Source: Blautia sp. MSJ-9 (GTDB lineage Bacteria; Bacillota; Clostridia; Lachnospirales; Lachnospiraceae). Taken from it: 64,000 nt of DNA. A program made the position numbers and the translations under genes. Positions 34,974 to 43,193 of this stretch are shown piece after piece. The notes beneath the pieces are model-generated. The model ran no database searches and had not been told where the DNA came from. It saw nothing but the letters and a program-made list of their open reading frames with translations. Where the stretch lies: positions 21,545 through 85,544 of the forward strand of contig NZ_JAHLQG010000033.1 in assembly GCF_018919065.1 (NCBI RefSeq). Direction: 5' to 3'. The first letter of the stretch is position 1, and each line of letters begins with the position of its first letter.

Positions 34974-37067
34974 ATGTACAAAAGTTATTCCATGGAATTA
35001 GCTGGAAGAACCTTAACGGTAGATATCAACCGTGTTGCGAAACAGGCAAACGGCGCTGCATTAATGCATTATGGCGATACTACAGTTTTATCTACAGCAA
35101 CAGCATCTAAAGAGCCAAGAGAAGGAATCGATTTCTTCCCGTTAAGCGTTGAATACGAAGAGAAAATGTATGCAGTAGGCAAAATCCCTGGAGGATTTAA
35201 TAAGAGAGAGGGAAAAGCAAGCGAACATGCAATCCTTACTTCCCGTGTCATCGACAGACCGATGCGTCCTCTGTTCCCGAAGGATTACAGAAATGACGTA
35301 ACATTAGTAAACATGGTTATGTCTGTTGATCCGGAATGCAATCCGGAGATCCCGGCTATGCTTGGTTCTTCTATCGCAACCTGCATTTCCGATATCCCGT
35401 TCGACGGTCCATGTGCAACTACACAGGTAGGTCTTATTAATGGTGAGTATATCATTAACCCGACTATGGCACAGAAAGATGTTTCTGATCTTCAGCTTAC
35501 AGTAGCTTCTACAAGAGAGAAAGTAATCATGATCGAAGCCGGTGCAAAAGAAGTTCCGGAAGACAAGATGATCGAAGCTATCTACAAAGCTCACGAAGTA
35601 AACCAGGAAATCATCAAATTTATCGATAAGATCGTAGAAGAATGCGGCAAACCGAAACACAGCTATGAATCATGCGCTGTTCCGGAAGAACTTTTCGCAG
35701 CAATGAAAGAGATCGTACCTCCGGAAGAAATGGAAGTTGCAGTATTCTCTGACGATAAACAGACAAGAGAAGAGAACATCCGCCAGGTAACAGAGAAGCT
35801 GAAAGAAGCTTTTGCTGACAATGAAGAATGGCTTGCAGTTCTGGGCGAAGCTGTATATCAGTACCAGAAGAAGACCGTACGTAAGATGATCTTAAAAGAC
35901 CACAAACGTCCGGATGGCCGTGCAATCACACAGATCCGTCCTCTGGCAGCAGAGACAGATATCATCCCGAGAGTACATGGTTCTGCTATGTTCACACGTG
36001 GACAGACACAGATCTGTACCATCACAACTCTTGCTCCTCTCGCAGAAGCACAGAGACTTGACGGACTTGATGAGTTCGAAACTACAAAGAGATATATGCA
36101 TCATTATAACTTCCCGTCCTACTCTGTAGGTGAGACAAAACCATCCAGAGGACCGGGACGTCGTGAGATCGGACATGGTGCACTTGCTGAGAGAGCACTG
36201 GTTCCTGTACTTCCAAGCGAAGAGGAATTCCCATATGCGATCCGTACTGTATCTGAGACATTTGAATCCAACGGTTCTACTTCTCAGGCAAGTATCTGCG
36301 CATCTACTATGTCTCTGATGGCAGCAGGCGTACCGATCAAGAAACCGGTAGCTGGTATTTCCTGCGGGCTGGTAACTGGCGAAACAGATGATGATTACAT
36401 CGTTCTGACAGATATCCAGGGACTGGAAGACTTCTTCGGAGATATGGACTTCAAGGTAGCCGGAACACATGACGGTATCACAGCAATCCAGATGGATATC
36501 AAGATCCACGGACTGACAAGACCGATCGTAGAAGAAGCAATCAGACGTACAAAAGAAGCAAGAGAATACATCCTGACAGAAGTTATGGAGAAATGCATCG
36601 CAGCTCCACGTACAACTGTAGGCGAATATGCTCCGAAGATCATTCAGATCCAGATCGACCCTCAGAAGATCGGTGATGTTGTAGGCCAGAGAGGAAAGAC
36701 TATCAACACAATCATCGAGCGTACAGGTGTTAAGATCGACATCACAGATGAAGGTGCTGTATCTATCTGCGGCGTAGACCAGAAGAGCATGGATGAGGCA
36801 GCTAATATGGTTAAGATCATTGCAACTGACTTCGAAGCAGGACAGATTTTCACAGGTAAAGTTGTCAGCATCAAAGAGTTTGGTGCATTCATCGAATTTG
36901 CACCTGGCAAAGAGGGAATGGTACACATTTCCAAAATCTGTAAAGAAAGAATCAACCGTGTTGAAGATGTTCTCACACTTGGCGATAAAGTTAAGGTTGT
37001 ATGCCTTGGCAAAGACAAGATGGGAAGAATCAGCTTCAGCATGAAGGACGTACCGGAAGAAGCGTAA
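34974..37067 (+). CDS. pnp: Polyribonucleotide nucleotidyltransferase (PNPase)
   Basis: 3'-to-5' phosphorolytic RNA decay. 697 residues: two RNase PH domains (the second contains FTRGQTQICTITTLAP and the active-site MDFKVAGTHDGITA), a KH domain (about 555-620, VVGQRGKTINTIIERTG) and an S1 domain (about 622-690, GKVVSIKEFGAFIEF). Start signal aaaggag. The next gene, nrdG, begins 6 bases after the stop, an unusual pairing. Confidence 0.98.
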   Translation: MYKSYSMELAGRTLTVDINRVAKQANGAALMHYGDTTVLSTATASKEPREGIDFFPLSVEYEEKMYAVGKIPGGFNKREGKASEHAILTSRVIDRPMRPLFPKDYRNDVTLVNMVMSVDPECNPEIPAMLGSSIATCISDIPFDGPCATTQVGLINGEYIINPTMAQKDVSDLQLTVASTREKVIMIEAGAKEVPEDKMIEAIYKAHEVNQEIIKFIDKIVEECGKPKHSYESCAVPEELFAAMKEIVPPEEMEVAVFSDDKQTREENIRQVTEKLKEAFADNEEWLAVLGEAVYQYQKKTVRKMILKDHKRPDGRAITQIRPLAAETDIIPRVHGSAMFTRGQTQICTITTLAPLAEAQRLDGLDEFETTKRYMHHYNFPSYSVGETKPSRGPGRREIGHGALAERALVPVLPSEEEFPYAIRTVSETFESNGSTSQASICASTMSLMAAGVPIKKPVAGISCGLVTGETDDDYIVLTDIQGLEDFFGDMDFKVAGTHDGITAIQMDIKIHGLTRPIVEEAIRRTKEAREYILTEVMEKCIAAPRTTVGEYAPKIIQIQIDPQKIGDVVGQRGKTINTIIERTGVKIDITDEGAVSICGVDQKSMDEAANMVKIIATDFEAGQIFTGKVVSIKEFGAFIEFAPGKEGMVHISKICKERINRVEDVLTLGDKVKVVCLGKDKMGRISFSMKDVPEEA

Positions 37068-37073
37068 AAAATT

Positions 37074-37562
37074 ATGAGATATCACAATATTACCAAGGAC
37101 GATATGCTTAATGGCGACGGACTTCGCGTAGTGCTCTGGGTAGCTGGATGTAATCACTGCTGTCCGGAGTGCCAGAATCCGGTCACCTGGGATCCAAACG
37201 GCGGACTGCCTTTTACTGAGGCGGAACGTGCAGAGATTTATGAGGAGCTGGACAAGGACTATGTGAGCGGAATCACATTTTCCGGCGGAGATCCACTGCA
37301 CCCGGCAAATATCACTGAGGTAACAGCCTTTGCGAAGGAAATCAGAAAGAGATATCCGGGCAAGACCATCTGGCTTTATACAGGCTTCCGCTGGGAGGAA
37401 ATCTGCAAGGAAGAGATCGTGCGTTATCTGGATGTCTGTGTAGACGGTGAATTTGAGGTGGACAAGAAAGAACTTTCCCTGAAATGGAAAGGTTCCAGCA
37501 ATCAGAGAGTGATCGATGTTCCCAAAACTCTTCATGAAGGAAAAGTCGTATTGCATAAATAA
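37074..37562 (+). CDS. nrdG: Anaerobic ribonucleotide reductase activating protein
   Basis: Radical-SAM enzyme that puts the glycyl radical on NrdD. 162 residues. The iron-sulfur motif CX3CX2C is at Cys26, Cys30 and Cys33 (GCNHCCPEC). SAM-binding features include GITFSGGDPL and TIWLYTGF. No nrdD is in the window, so the activase is separated from its substrate, or NrdD lies elsewhere. It is probably cotranscribed with pnp. Confidence 0.93.
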   Translation: MRYHNITKDDMLNGDGLRVVLWVAGCNHCCPECQNPVTWDPNGGLPFTEAERAEIYEELDKDYVSGITFSGGDPLHPANITEVTAFAKEIRKRYPGKTIWLYTGFRWEEICKEEIVRYLDVCVDGEFEVDKKELSLKWKGSSNQRVIDVPKTLHEGKVVLHK

Positions 37563-37570
37563 GAAATATA

Positions 37571-37614
37571 CAGGCAGTTCAAGTATGCTCAGGTGTACCT
37601 GAACTGTCTGTTTT
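37571..37614 (+). terminator. Terminator after nrdG
   Basis: Arms caggcagttca (37571-37581) and tgaactgtctg (37600-37610), then tttt. Confidence 0.75.
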
Positions 37615-37630
37615 GCTAAAGAGAGGAAAA

Positions 37631-38149
37631 ATGAAAATGAAACGAATCGCAAAATTCCATAAAGTAAGCAAAGAACGCTTCACAGCAGACTGGATCGATA
37701 CTTTTGCACAGTCTCAGGAAGAAGCAGAGAAAGTATACGAATCCATCCGCCTGCCAAAGAGAGCAACAGCAGGAAGTGCCGGATATGACTTCTTCGCACC
37801 GGCAGAATTTACTCTGAAACCAGGAGAAACAGTAAAAATCCCAACAGGAATCCGTGTAGAAATGCAGCCGGAATGGGTGCTGAAATGCTATCCGAGAAGC
37901 GGACTGGGATTTAAATACCGCCTCCAGCTCAACAATACAGTCGGCATCATTGACAGCGATTATTTCTACTCAGACAACGAAGGACACATCTTTGCAAAGA
38001 TTACAAACGATTCTAACGAAAATAAAACTCTGACCATTCCGGCAGACACAGGATTTATGCAGGGAATTTTCGTAGAGTATGGAATCACAGTAGATGATGA
38101 TGCTACAGAAATTCGTAATGGTGGATTCGGAAGCACTACTGCAAAATAA
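37631..38149 (+). CDS. dut: dUTP diphosphatase
   Basis: Hydrolyses dUTP to dUMP. About 172 residues, with all five trimeric dUTPase motifs: AGYDFFA, CYPRSGLGF, NTVGIIDSDY, QGIFVEYG and the C-terminal RNGGFGST. A 40-residue N-terminal extension precedes motif 1, which makes it longer than most bacterial dUTPases. The start could be the ATG at 37631 or the one at 37637; gagagg precedes both. Confidence 0.92.
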   Translation: MKMKRIAKFHKVSKERFTADWIDTFAQSQEEAEKVYESIRLPKRATAGSAGYDFFAPAEFTLKPGETVKIPTGIRVEMQPEWVLKCYPRSGLGFKYRLQLNNTVGIIDSDYFYSDNEGHIFAKITNDSNENKTLTIPADTGFMQGIFVEYGITVDDDATEIRNGGFGSTTAK

Positions 38150-38281
38150 TAAGAAAAAGAAAGATAACGTTCTGACAGAGGAGAATAACTGATAGACTGA
38201 TAGCTGAGATTCTGGGATATGGAAACGGATCTAAGAGCATAATTCACAAAGTTTATGAATGAAATCAGAATTAGAATGTCT

Positions 38282-38335
38282 AAAAAGTAGAACATAGAGA
38301 AGAAACGGAGATTTTCACTTTACGTTCTACTTTTT
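38282..38335 (+). promoter_or_regulatory. 12-bp inverted repeat overlapping the fabV promoter
   Basis: aaaaagtagaac (38282-38293) and gttctacttttt (38324-38335) are perfect complements 30 bases apart. The right arm covers the last base of the fabV -35 box and the start of the spacer and ends in a T run. It could be the dut terminator, a regulator site, or both. Confidence 0.6.
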
Positions 38336-38347
38336 CTTTGCTATAAT
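38319..38347 (+). promoter_or_regulatory. fabV promoter
   Basis: TTTACG (38319-38324), 17-bp spacer, TATAAT (38342-38347). Confidence 0.7.
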
Positions 38348-38398
38348 ATTTTGAGAATCAAAATATTTGCAATTCATATAATAATCAGGAGAAGAATT

Positions 38399-39583
38399 AT
38401 GATCATCGAACCAAAAGTAAGAGAATATATTTGTACAACTGCACATCCACAGGGATGCGCAGAAAGTGTGCGCAATCAGGCAGATTATGCCTGTAAGCAG
38501 GGAACAGTAAACGGAACAAAAAAAGCACTGATCATCGGATGTTCTACAGGTTACGGTCTTGCATCACGCATCTGCGCTCTGGAGAACTGCGGTGCAGACA
38601 CACTGGGAATCATGTTTGAACGCCAGGCAAACGGCAGAAGAACAGCAACACCGGGATGGTACAATACAGCTGAATTCCATCGCCTGGCAGCAGAAAAAGG
38701 TGCTTATGCAAAAACTATCAACGGAGATGCTTTCTCCAGAGAAATCAAAGAGAAAGCTATTGAACTGATCAAAAAAGATCTGGGAAAAGTAGACCTGGTA
38801 GTCTACAGTCTGGCAGCACCGAGACGTACAGATGCTGAAGGTAAGACATGGTCCTCCTGTCTGAAGACTACAGGTGAAGCTTTCACAGAGAAGAGCCTTG
38901 ATCTGCGAAATAATGAAATTACTGAGAAAACAGTAGGACCAGCTACTGAAGAAGAAGTTTTAAGCACAGTGAAAGTTATGGGAGGCGAAGACTGGGCAGA
39001 CTGGATCGATGCACTGAAAGATGCTGATGTACTGACCGAGAATGCAGTAACTGTAGCATATTCCTATATCGGTCCGGAACTGACATATCCGATCTACTAT
39101 CATGGAACCATCGGAACTGCCAAACAGCATTTACAGAAAACCATGTCTGAGATCAACCAGACACATCCGGATGTCCGTGCGGTAATCTCGGTAAATAAAG
39201 GCCTCGTAACCCAGGCAAGCGCAGCAATCCCGGTCGTACCGCTATATTTTGCAATCCTTTATAAAGTAATGAAGAAAGCTGGAACCCACGAAAACTGTAT
39301 CCAGCAGATTGCCAGACTCTTTACGCAAAAACTTTACACACCAACAGGCTTCCAGACTGATCAAAATGGATTTATTCGTATGGATGACCACGAACTGACC
39401 CCAGAGATTCAGGAAGAAGTAAAGAAATGCTGGAAAGCAGTTACTACGGATACTGTAAATGAATACTGCGATATTGACGGCTACTGGGAAGATTTCTATC
39501 ATATGTTTGGATTCCGATATGAAGATATCGACTATACTCAGGATGTGGATGCTGATGTAGAAATTGATGGTATTGTAATGTGA
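38399..39583 (+). CDS. fabV: Enoyl-[acyl-carrier-protein] reductase / trans-2-enoyl-CoA reductase, FabV type
   Basis: Final reduction of each fatty-acid elongation round, NADH-dependent. 394 residues, normal for FabV. N-terminal IEPKVREYICTTAHPQGC; Rossmann motif CSTGYGLASRICALE; SLAAPRRTDAEGKTW; the catalytic region YSYIGPELTYPIYYHGTIG with Y-x8-K spacing. The ATG at 38399 follows aggag. FabV enzymes are generally poorly inhibited by triclosan. Single-gene transcript with its own promoter and terminator. Confidence 0.95.
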   Translation: MIIEPKVREYICTTAHPQGCAESVRNQADYACKQGTVNGTKKALIIGCSTGYGLASRICALENCGADTLGIMFERQANGRRTATPGWYNTAEFHRLAAEKGAYAKTINGDAFSREIKEKAIELIKKDLGKVDLVVYSLAAPRRTDAEGKTWSSCLKTTGEAFTEKSLDLRNNEITEKTVGPATEEEVLSTVKVMGGEDWADWIDALKDADVLTENAVTVAYSYIGPELTYPIYYHGTIGTAKQHLQKTMSEINQTHPDVRAVISVNKGLVTQASAAIPVVPLYFAILYKVMKKAGTHENCIQQIARLFTQKLYTPTGFQTDQNGFIRMDDHELTPEIQEEVKKCWKAVTTDTVNEYCDIDGYWEDFYHMFGFRYEDIDYTQDVDADVEIDGIVM

Positions 39584-39593
39584 TAAAAAAATC

Positions 39594-39652
39594 CTCTCTT
39601 AACAAACAAGTGCGGTTAATAGCCACACATAGAAGTTAAGAGAGAATTTTTT
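39594..39652. terminator. Bidirectional terminator between fabV and the DUF6062-like gene
   Basis: Arms ctctcttaac (39594-39603) and gttaagagag (39635-39644) with aaaaaaat before and atttttt after, so it works for both converging genes. Confidence 0.85.
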
Positions 39653-39661
39653 ATTTCTGAT

Positions 39662-40426
39662 TTATTTTGCCTTATGTACCGGATCCGCCGGATATCCGCT
39701 GCGAAGCTTCTGCATTCCACGCTGCAGAGCATCTTTGGAATTCTTCCAATCGGCATCCTTATTCCTGTAATCAAACTTATCAGACAACCATACCAGATCG
39801 TCTTCCATACGCTGGAAATTCTCATCCATCAGCTTAAACATAGCAGGATAAAACTCAGCCTTTTCTTTATCATTCAGATACTTATCCGCACCATCACACA
39901 AAATCCCGAAGTGATGCAGACAGAATCCTTTACCATTCAGAATTTTATTCTTAAATTCATTATCCTGCCGATACAGCCAGAAAAAAGTTTCCACGTACCG
40001 CTTAAACGTATCCTCAATATTCTGGCAGATAAAACAGCTGCAATCCTTAGAAGCAGTCCATGCAGCAATCGGATTCCTGTCAGCGCCGGAATCTGAACGG
40101 CGGAAACGCCCAAGAATCGAGGACTTCCCCGGCGTAAAAGAATCAAACTGCTTTTTCATTTCCTCCCGAAGCTTATGATAATGTGTCTGAAGAATCAATG
40201 CATTCCCAAGAGTATTCCCATAATCAAACATCTTCTTCATATGCACCCTGCAAAATCCCGCCTTATCCGTCTGATCCCGGATATCACTCTCCATATAAGA
40301 AGAACTGTTTCCCAGCACAAAATCCAGCGAATTCTGCTCAAGCTCCCGTTCAATAAAACAGAAAGGACACTCATCATTGGCATTTACCGCATCATTAAGC
40401 GGAATGGTATATAACTTTTCTTTCAT
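39662..40426 (-). CDS. DUF6062-like protein with paired cysteine motifs
   Basis: 254 residues, soluble, no signal peptide. Function not known. It has an internal two-fold pattern: CPFC...GFCRVH in the first half (near residues 20 and 58) and CFIC...GFCLHH in the second (near 132 and 168). The repeated Cys/His sets look able to bind metal, perhaps one site per half. Charged helical tail. The assignment to DUF6062 is by recognition only. Confidence 0.65.
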   Translation of the reverse strand: MKEKLYTIPLNDAVNANDECPFCFIERELEQNSLDFVLGNSSSYMESDIRDQTDKAGFCRVHMKKMFDYGNTLGNALILQTHYHKLREEMKKQFDSFTPGKSSILGRFRRSDSGADRNPIAAWTASKDCSCFICQNIEDTFKRYVETFFWLYRQDNEFKNKILNGKGFCLHHFGILCDGADKYLNDKEKAEFYPAMFKLMDENFQRMEDDLVWLSDKFDYRNKDADWKNSKDALQRGMQKLRSGYPADPVHKAK

Positions 40427-40555
40427 CTTTGCATACTCCGATCATAGTTTCTATTTCTTTCATTGTGCATAGAATCCATGGGAATGTCAAGCAGAACAAA
40501 GACATAATTATTCAGAGCGAAATTTTATAGTTACTGCGAGATAAATAAGCAGATA

Positions 40556-40584
40556 TTGAAAATTCATAATTTTGGTGATAAGAT
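40556..40584 (+). promoter_or_regulatory. Promoter of the LytS-type kinase operon
   Basis: TTGAAA (40556-40561), 17-bp spacer, TAAGAT (40579-40584). No heptamer direct repeats like those at 42830 are present. Confidence 0.6.
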
Positions 40585-40613
40585 AGAGCGGATAAAACCA
40601 AAGGAGTACCATC

Positions 40614-41972
40614 ATGTTCAACCGTCAGTCCATCCATATTGCCCTGCTTTTGTGGGGATGCATTTTCTGTCTGCTGGCAGCGTTCTGCATGTCCATAAGC
40701 AGAGACATTGACCGTGAAAAGAAGAAATATATGTTTCTGCTTCAGCTTTCCTGCGCCATCCTGCTTGTTAGTGATGCAGCAGCCTGGGCCTTTCGCGGAA
40801 GTTCCGGAGAACTTGGAAATTACATGGTTCATATCAGCAATTTCCTTGTTTTCCTGTTCAGTGATATTGTTTTGCTACTCTACCATGTCTATGTATGCAG
40901 CTGCATTTTTGAAAAAGATCTCCAGGAGAAAAAGAACAACATCCGGGTAAAGCTGGTCGTTCTCATCTGCCTGACAGCCATCTTTCTGGTGATCCTGTCC
41001 CAGTTTACAGAACTGTATTATTACATAGATGCAGACAACTACTACCATAGAAACCCTGCATACTTTATTTCCCTGCTTCTGCCTATGGCAGGAATGCTGA
41101 CAGATCTGTCCCTGCTGTTTCAGTACAGGAAAAATATCAGCCGGGAACTTCTGACAGCGATGGTTTCCTATATCGTTTTGCCATTTATCGCAGCAGTCAT
41201 TCTGTTATTTTATTACGGGATTTCATGGATTAATCTTGCTATCTGCATTTCCATGATCTTGATGTTTGTAGAGACCATGATCGAGCAGAGTAAAAAAGCT
41301 GCCCAGAAAGAACGTCTTCTGGCAGAACAGGAGCGCAAACTTGCAGAGCAGGACCGCCAGCTTGCCCAGAGGGAACGTGAGCTGACAGACAGCCGGATTG
41401 CATCCATGATGAGCCAGATCCGCAACCATTTCATTTTTAACACTCTGGGCGCGATTAGTGGTTATTGTAAGATAGACCCGGCAAAAGCAGATGACGCTCT
41501 GATGAAATTTTCCCGCTATCTGCGTAGAAATATGTCCTGGTTAGAGGAAAATGGCATGATCCCTTTTGAAAACGAACTCAAACAGGTAGAAGACTATGTA
41601 TACCTGGAAAAGATGCGCTTTGGTGACCGGTTTGAATTTGGTGAGGACCTGGATGAGTTAGACTTTGCCATCCCACCTCTTACGGTACAGCCACTGGTGG
41701 AGAATGCCGTGAAACACGGACTGACCAAACCGGGAAAACAGGGCAGCGTCTGCCTGATGACCAGCAGAGAACCGGATGCGATCCTGATCCAGGTGGTTGA
41801 TGATGGAGTTGGATTCACGCCGGAAGAACTGGAGAAGAGTACATCCATAGGACTAAAAAATGTCCGTTACCGTCTGGAACATCTTGCAGGTGCAACATTA
41901 GAGATTGAGAGTACACCTGGCGAGGGTACCAGAGCCATGATACGGATACCGCTGGCAGGAGGAGAAAAATGA
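40614..41972 (+). CDS. LytS/YehU-type sensor histidine kinase with multi-pass membrane sensor
   Basis: 452 residues. The N-terminal 220 residues form about seven membrane helices with marked motifs LLWGCIFCL, SDAAAWAFRG and ISNFLVFLFSD. A heptad coiled coil follows (about 225-265, many E/Q/K). The His_kinase domain (PF06580 type) has the phospho-acceptor His272 in RNHFIFNT, and an HATPase domain with VQPLVENAVKHGL, DDGVGF and GLKNVRYRLE. The sensor part is also found at the front of the diguanylate cyclase at 58895. ATGA overlap with the response-regulator gene. The signal is unknown. Confidence 0.9.
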   Translation: MFNRQSIHIALLLWGCIFCLLAAFCMSISRDIDREKKKYMFLLQLSCAILLVSDAAAWAFRGSSGELGNYMVHISNFLVFLFSDIVLLLYHVYVCSCIFEKDLQEKKNNIRVKLVVLICLTAIFLVILSQFTELYYYIDADNYYHRNPAYFISLLLPMAGMLTDLSLLFQYRKNISRELLTAMVSYIVLPFIAAVILLFYYGISWINLAICISMILMFVETMIEQSKKAAQKERLLAEQERKLAEQDRQLAQRERELTDSRIASMMSQIRNHFIFNTLGAISGYCKIDPAKADDALMKFSRYLRRNMSWLEENGMIPFENELKQVEDYVYLEKMRFGDRFEFGEDLDELDFAIPPLTVQPLVENAVKHGLTKPGKQGSVCLMTSREPDAILIQVVDDGVGFTPEELEKSTSIGLKNVRYRLEHLAGATLEIESTPGEGTRAMIRIPLAGGEK

Positions 41973-42784
41973 AGATCATTTATGTAGACGATGAAGAGAT
42001 CCAGCTTGAGAATTTTCAGATTACTGCAAAAGACATAGACGGAATGGAAGATTTGAAACTGTTTTCAGACAGCAGACAGGCTTATGAATGGGCGAAAGAA
42101 CATCCGGTGGATGTTGCGTTTCTTGATATTGAGATGCCCCATATGGATGGAATCCATCTGGCAGAAAAGCTAAAAGAAATCAACCGCAGAACCTGCATCA
42201 TCTTTGTAACTGCCTATGAGCAGTATGCACTTAAAGCTATGACTGCAAGACCCGCCGGATATCTGTTGAAACCCTATGATAGAGCAGATATTGAACAGGA
42301 ACTGGAAAATGCCAGCTTCGTCACGGGAAACACTTTGAAAAAGAAAATCTGCATCCAGACCATGCCGGATCTGCTGGTAACGGTAAATGGAGAAAACATA
42401 TTTAAAGGACATAGCAAGTCCGAAGAACTATTTGCCCTTTTAGTAGACAGGGGAAAAGTTGGAGTGTCAAAACAGGATGCCATTGCCTGCTTGTGGGAAG
42501 GAAAACAGCTGGCGGACAGTACCTATGGAACCTGTCTGTACCGCCTGAAAAATATCCTGGAAGAAGCCGGAATCTCCCAGCTCCTTGTGGCAAAAGGAAA
42601 TACGAAATATTTAGATATAGATTCTAAGCAGATAGATTGTGACCTTTACCGGATGCTGAACGGTGACAAAGAAGTGATCACTGCATATGCCGGAATGTAT
42701 CTTAGGAGATATTCATGGGCGGAAGAACGGACAGCGCAGCTAAATATCATTAAAAGAGCAGGAGAAATTTCAACGAAACAGTAA
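41969..42784 (+). CDS. Response regulator with SARP-like winged-helix output domain
   Basis: 271 residues. Receiver (1-120) is complete: acidic pair in YVDDEE, phospho-acceptor Asp53 in FLDIEMPHMDG, Thr in FVTAYE and Lys in YLLKPYD. The output half is not LytTR, as usual for LytS partners, but an OmpR-fold winged helix of the SARP/BTAD type: KSEELFALLVDRGKVGVSKQ, ACLWEGK, then YGTCLYRLKNILEEAG. SARP proteins bind heptamer direct repeats 11 bp apart; two such sites lie downstream, at 42830 and 48292. It ends where the first leader copy begins. Confidence 0.88.
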   Translation: MKIIYVDDEEIQLENFQITAKDIDGMEDLKLFSDSRQAYEWAKEHPVDVAFLDIEMPHMDGIHLAEKLKEINRRTCIIFVTAYEQYALKAMTARPAGYLLKPYDRADIEQELENASFVTGNTLKKKICIQTMPDLLVTVNGENIFKGHSKSEELFALLVDRGKVGVSKQDAIACLWEGKQLADSTYGTCLYRLKNILEEAGISQLLVAKGNTKYLDIDSKQIDCDLYRMLNGDKEVITAYAGMYLRRYSWAEERTAQLNIIKRAGEISTKQ

Positions 42785-42829
42785 AAAAACATAAAAAATA
42801 CAAAATGAATGCCAAAACAGGGCGGATGT

Positions 42830-42862
42830 GTGAAAGTTTTGTGAAGGTGAGTATGCTATAAT
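42830..42862 (+). promoter_or_regulatory. SARP-type operator and promoter, copy 1
   Basis: Direct repeats GTGAAAG (42830) and GTGAAGG (42841) start exactly 11 bp apart; 9 bp after the second lies an extended -10, tatgc-TATAAT (42857-42862). There is no good -35 box, which is typical of activator-dependent promoters. Confidence 0.65.
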
Positions 42863-42947
42863 GACCTCGTTTTAACCGAATCAGACAAGTAATGAAGCGG
42901 ATGATTTTATTTGCCTGGTAAGAAATTTGTGAAAGAGGTTGTAATTT

Positions 42948-43013
42948 ATGAAGATGAGAAAGGATAATCTATCAGAACCAGAAGACTTGTATCCTTTTTC
43001 AGGTGTTAAATAA
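42948..43013 (+). CDS. Leader peptide, 21 residues, copy 1
   Basis: Opens MKMRKDNLSE and ends at TAA 43013, three bases before the leader hairpin. agagg lies 8-12 bases upstream. A ribosome at this stop codon would cover the hairpin's 5' arm. The start is shared with the copy 2 leader ORF; the remainder differs. Confidence 0.5.
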   Translation: MKMRKDNLSEPEDLYPFSGVK

Positions 43014-43015
43014 GC

Positions 43016-43069
43016 AAAGGGCGTATTCTGTCTTTAGAAAGTTATTTCTAAGGATAGGATGTGCCCTTT
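43016..43069 (+). terminator. Leader hairpin / attenuator, copy 1
   Basis: 17-bp stem aaagggcgtattctgtc / gataggatgtgcccttt. Every position that departs from Watson-Crick pairing is a G-U pair. An inner ttagaaa/tttcta stem extends it. The tail is only tttctg, so it terminates more weakly than copy 2. Confidence 0.65.
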
Positions 43070-43193
43070 CTGCGATTAAAAATCAATAGCGATAGTTTAT
43101 GCGGATATGAATTTTCTTATGAAAATATGTTTGATGAAATAAACAAATACAATTATAAAGAAAATATGACGCTACAAATAAATGGAGACAATT

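Larger units (their letters stand above)
42778..43069 (+). repeat. Duplicated regulatory leader, copy 1
   Basis: Close match to 48238-48548: AT-rich start, paired heptamers, extended -10 promoter, leader ORF opening MKMRKDNLSE, and a long hairpin. Copy 1 has about 45 extra bases before the leader ORF and lacks the 7-bp repeats. It controls the hybrid kinase and diguanylate cyclase genes. Confidence 0.85.
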
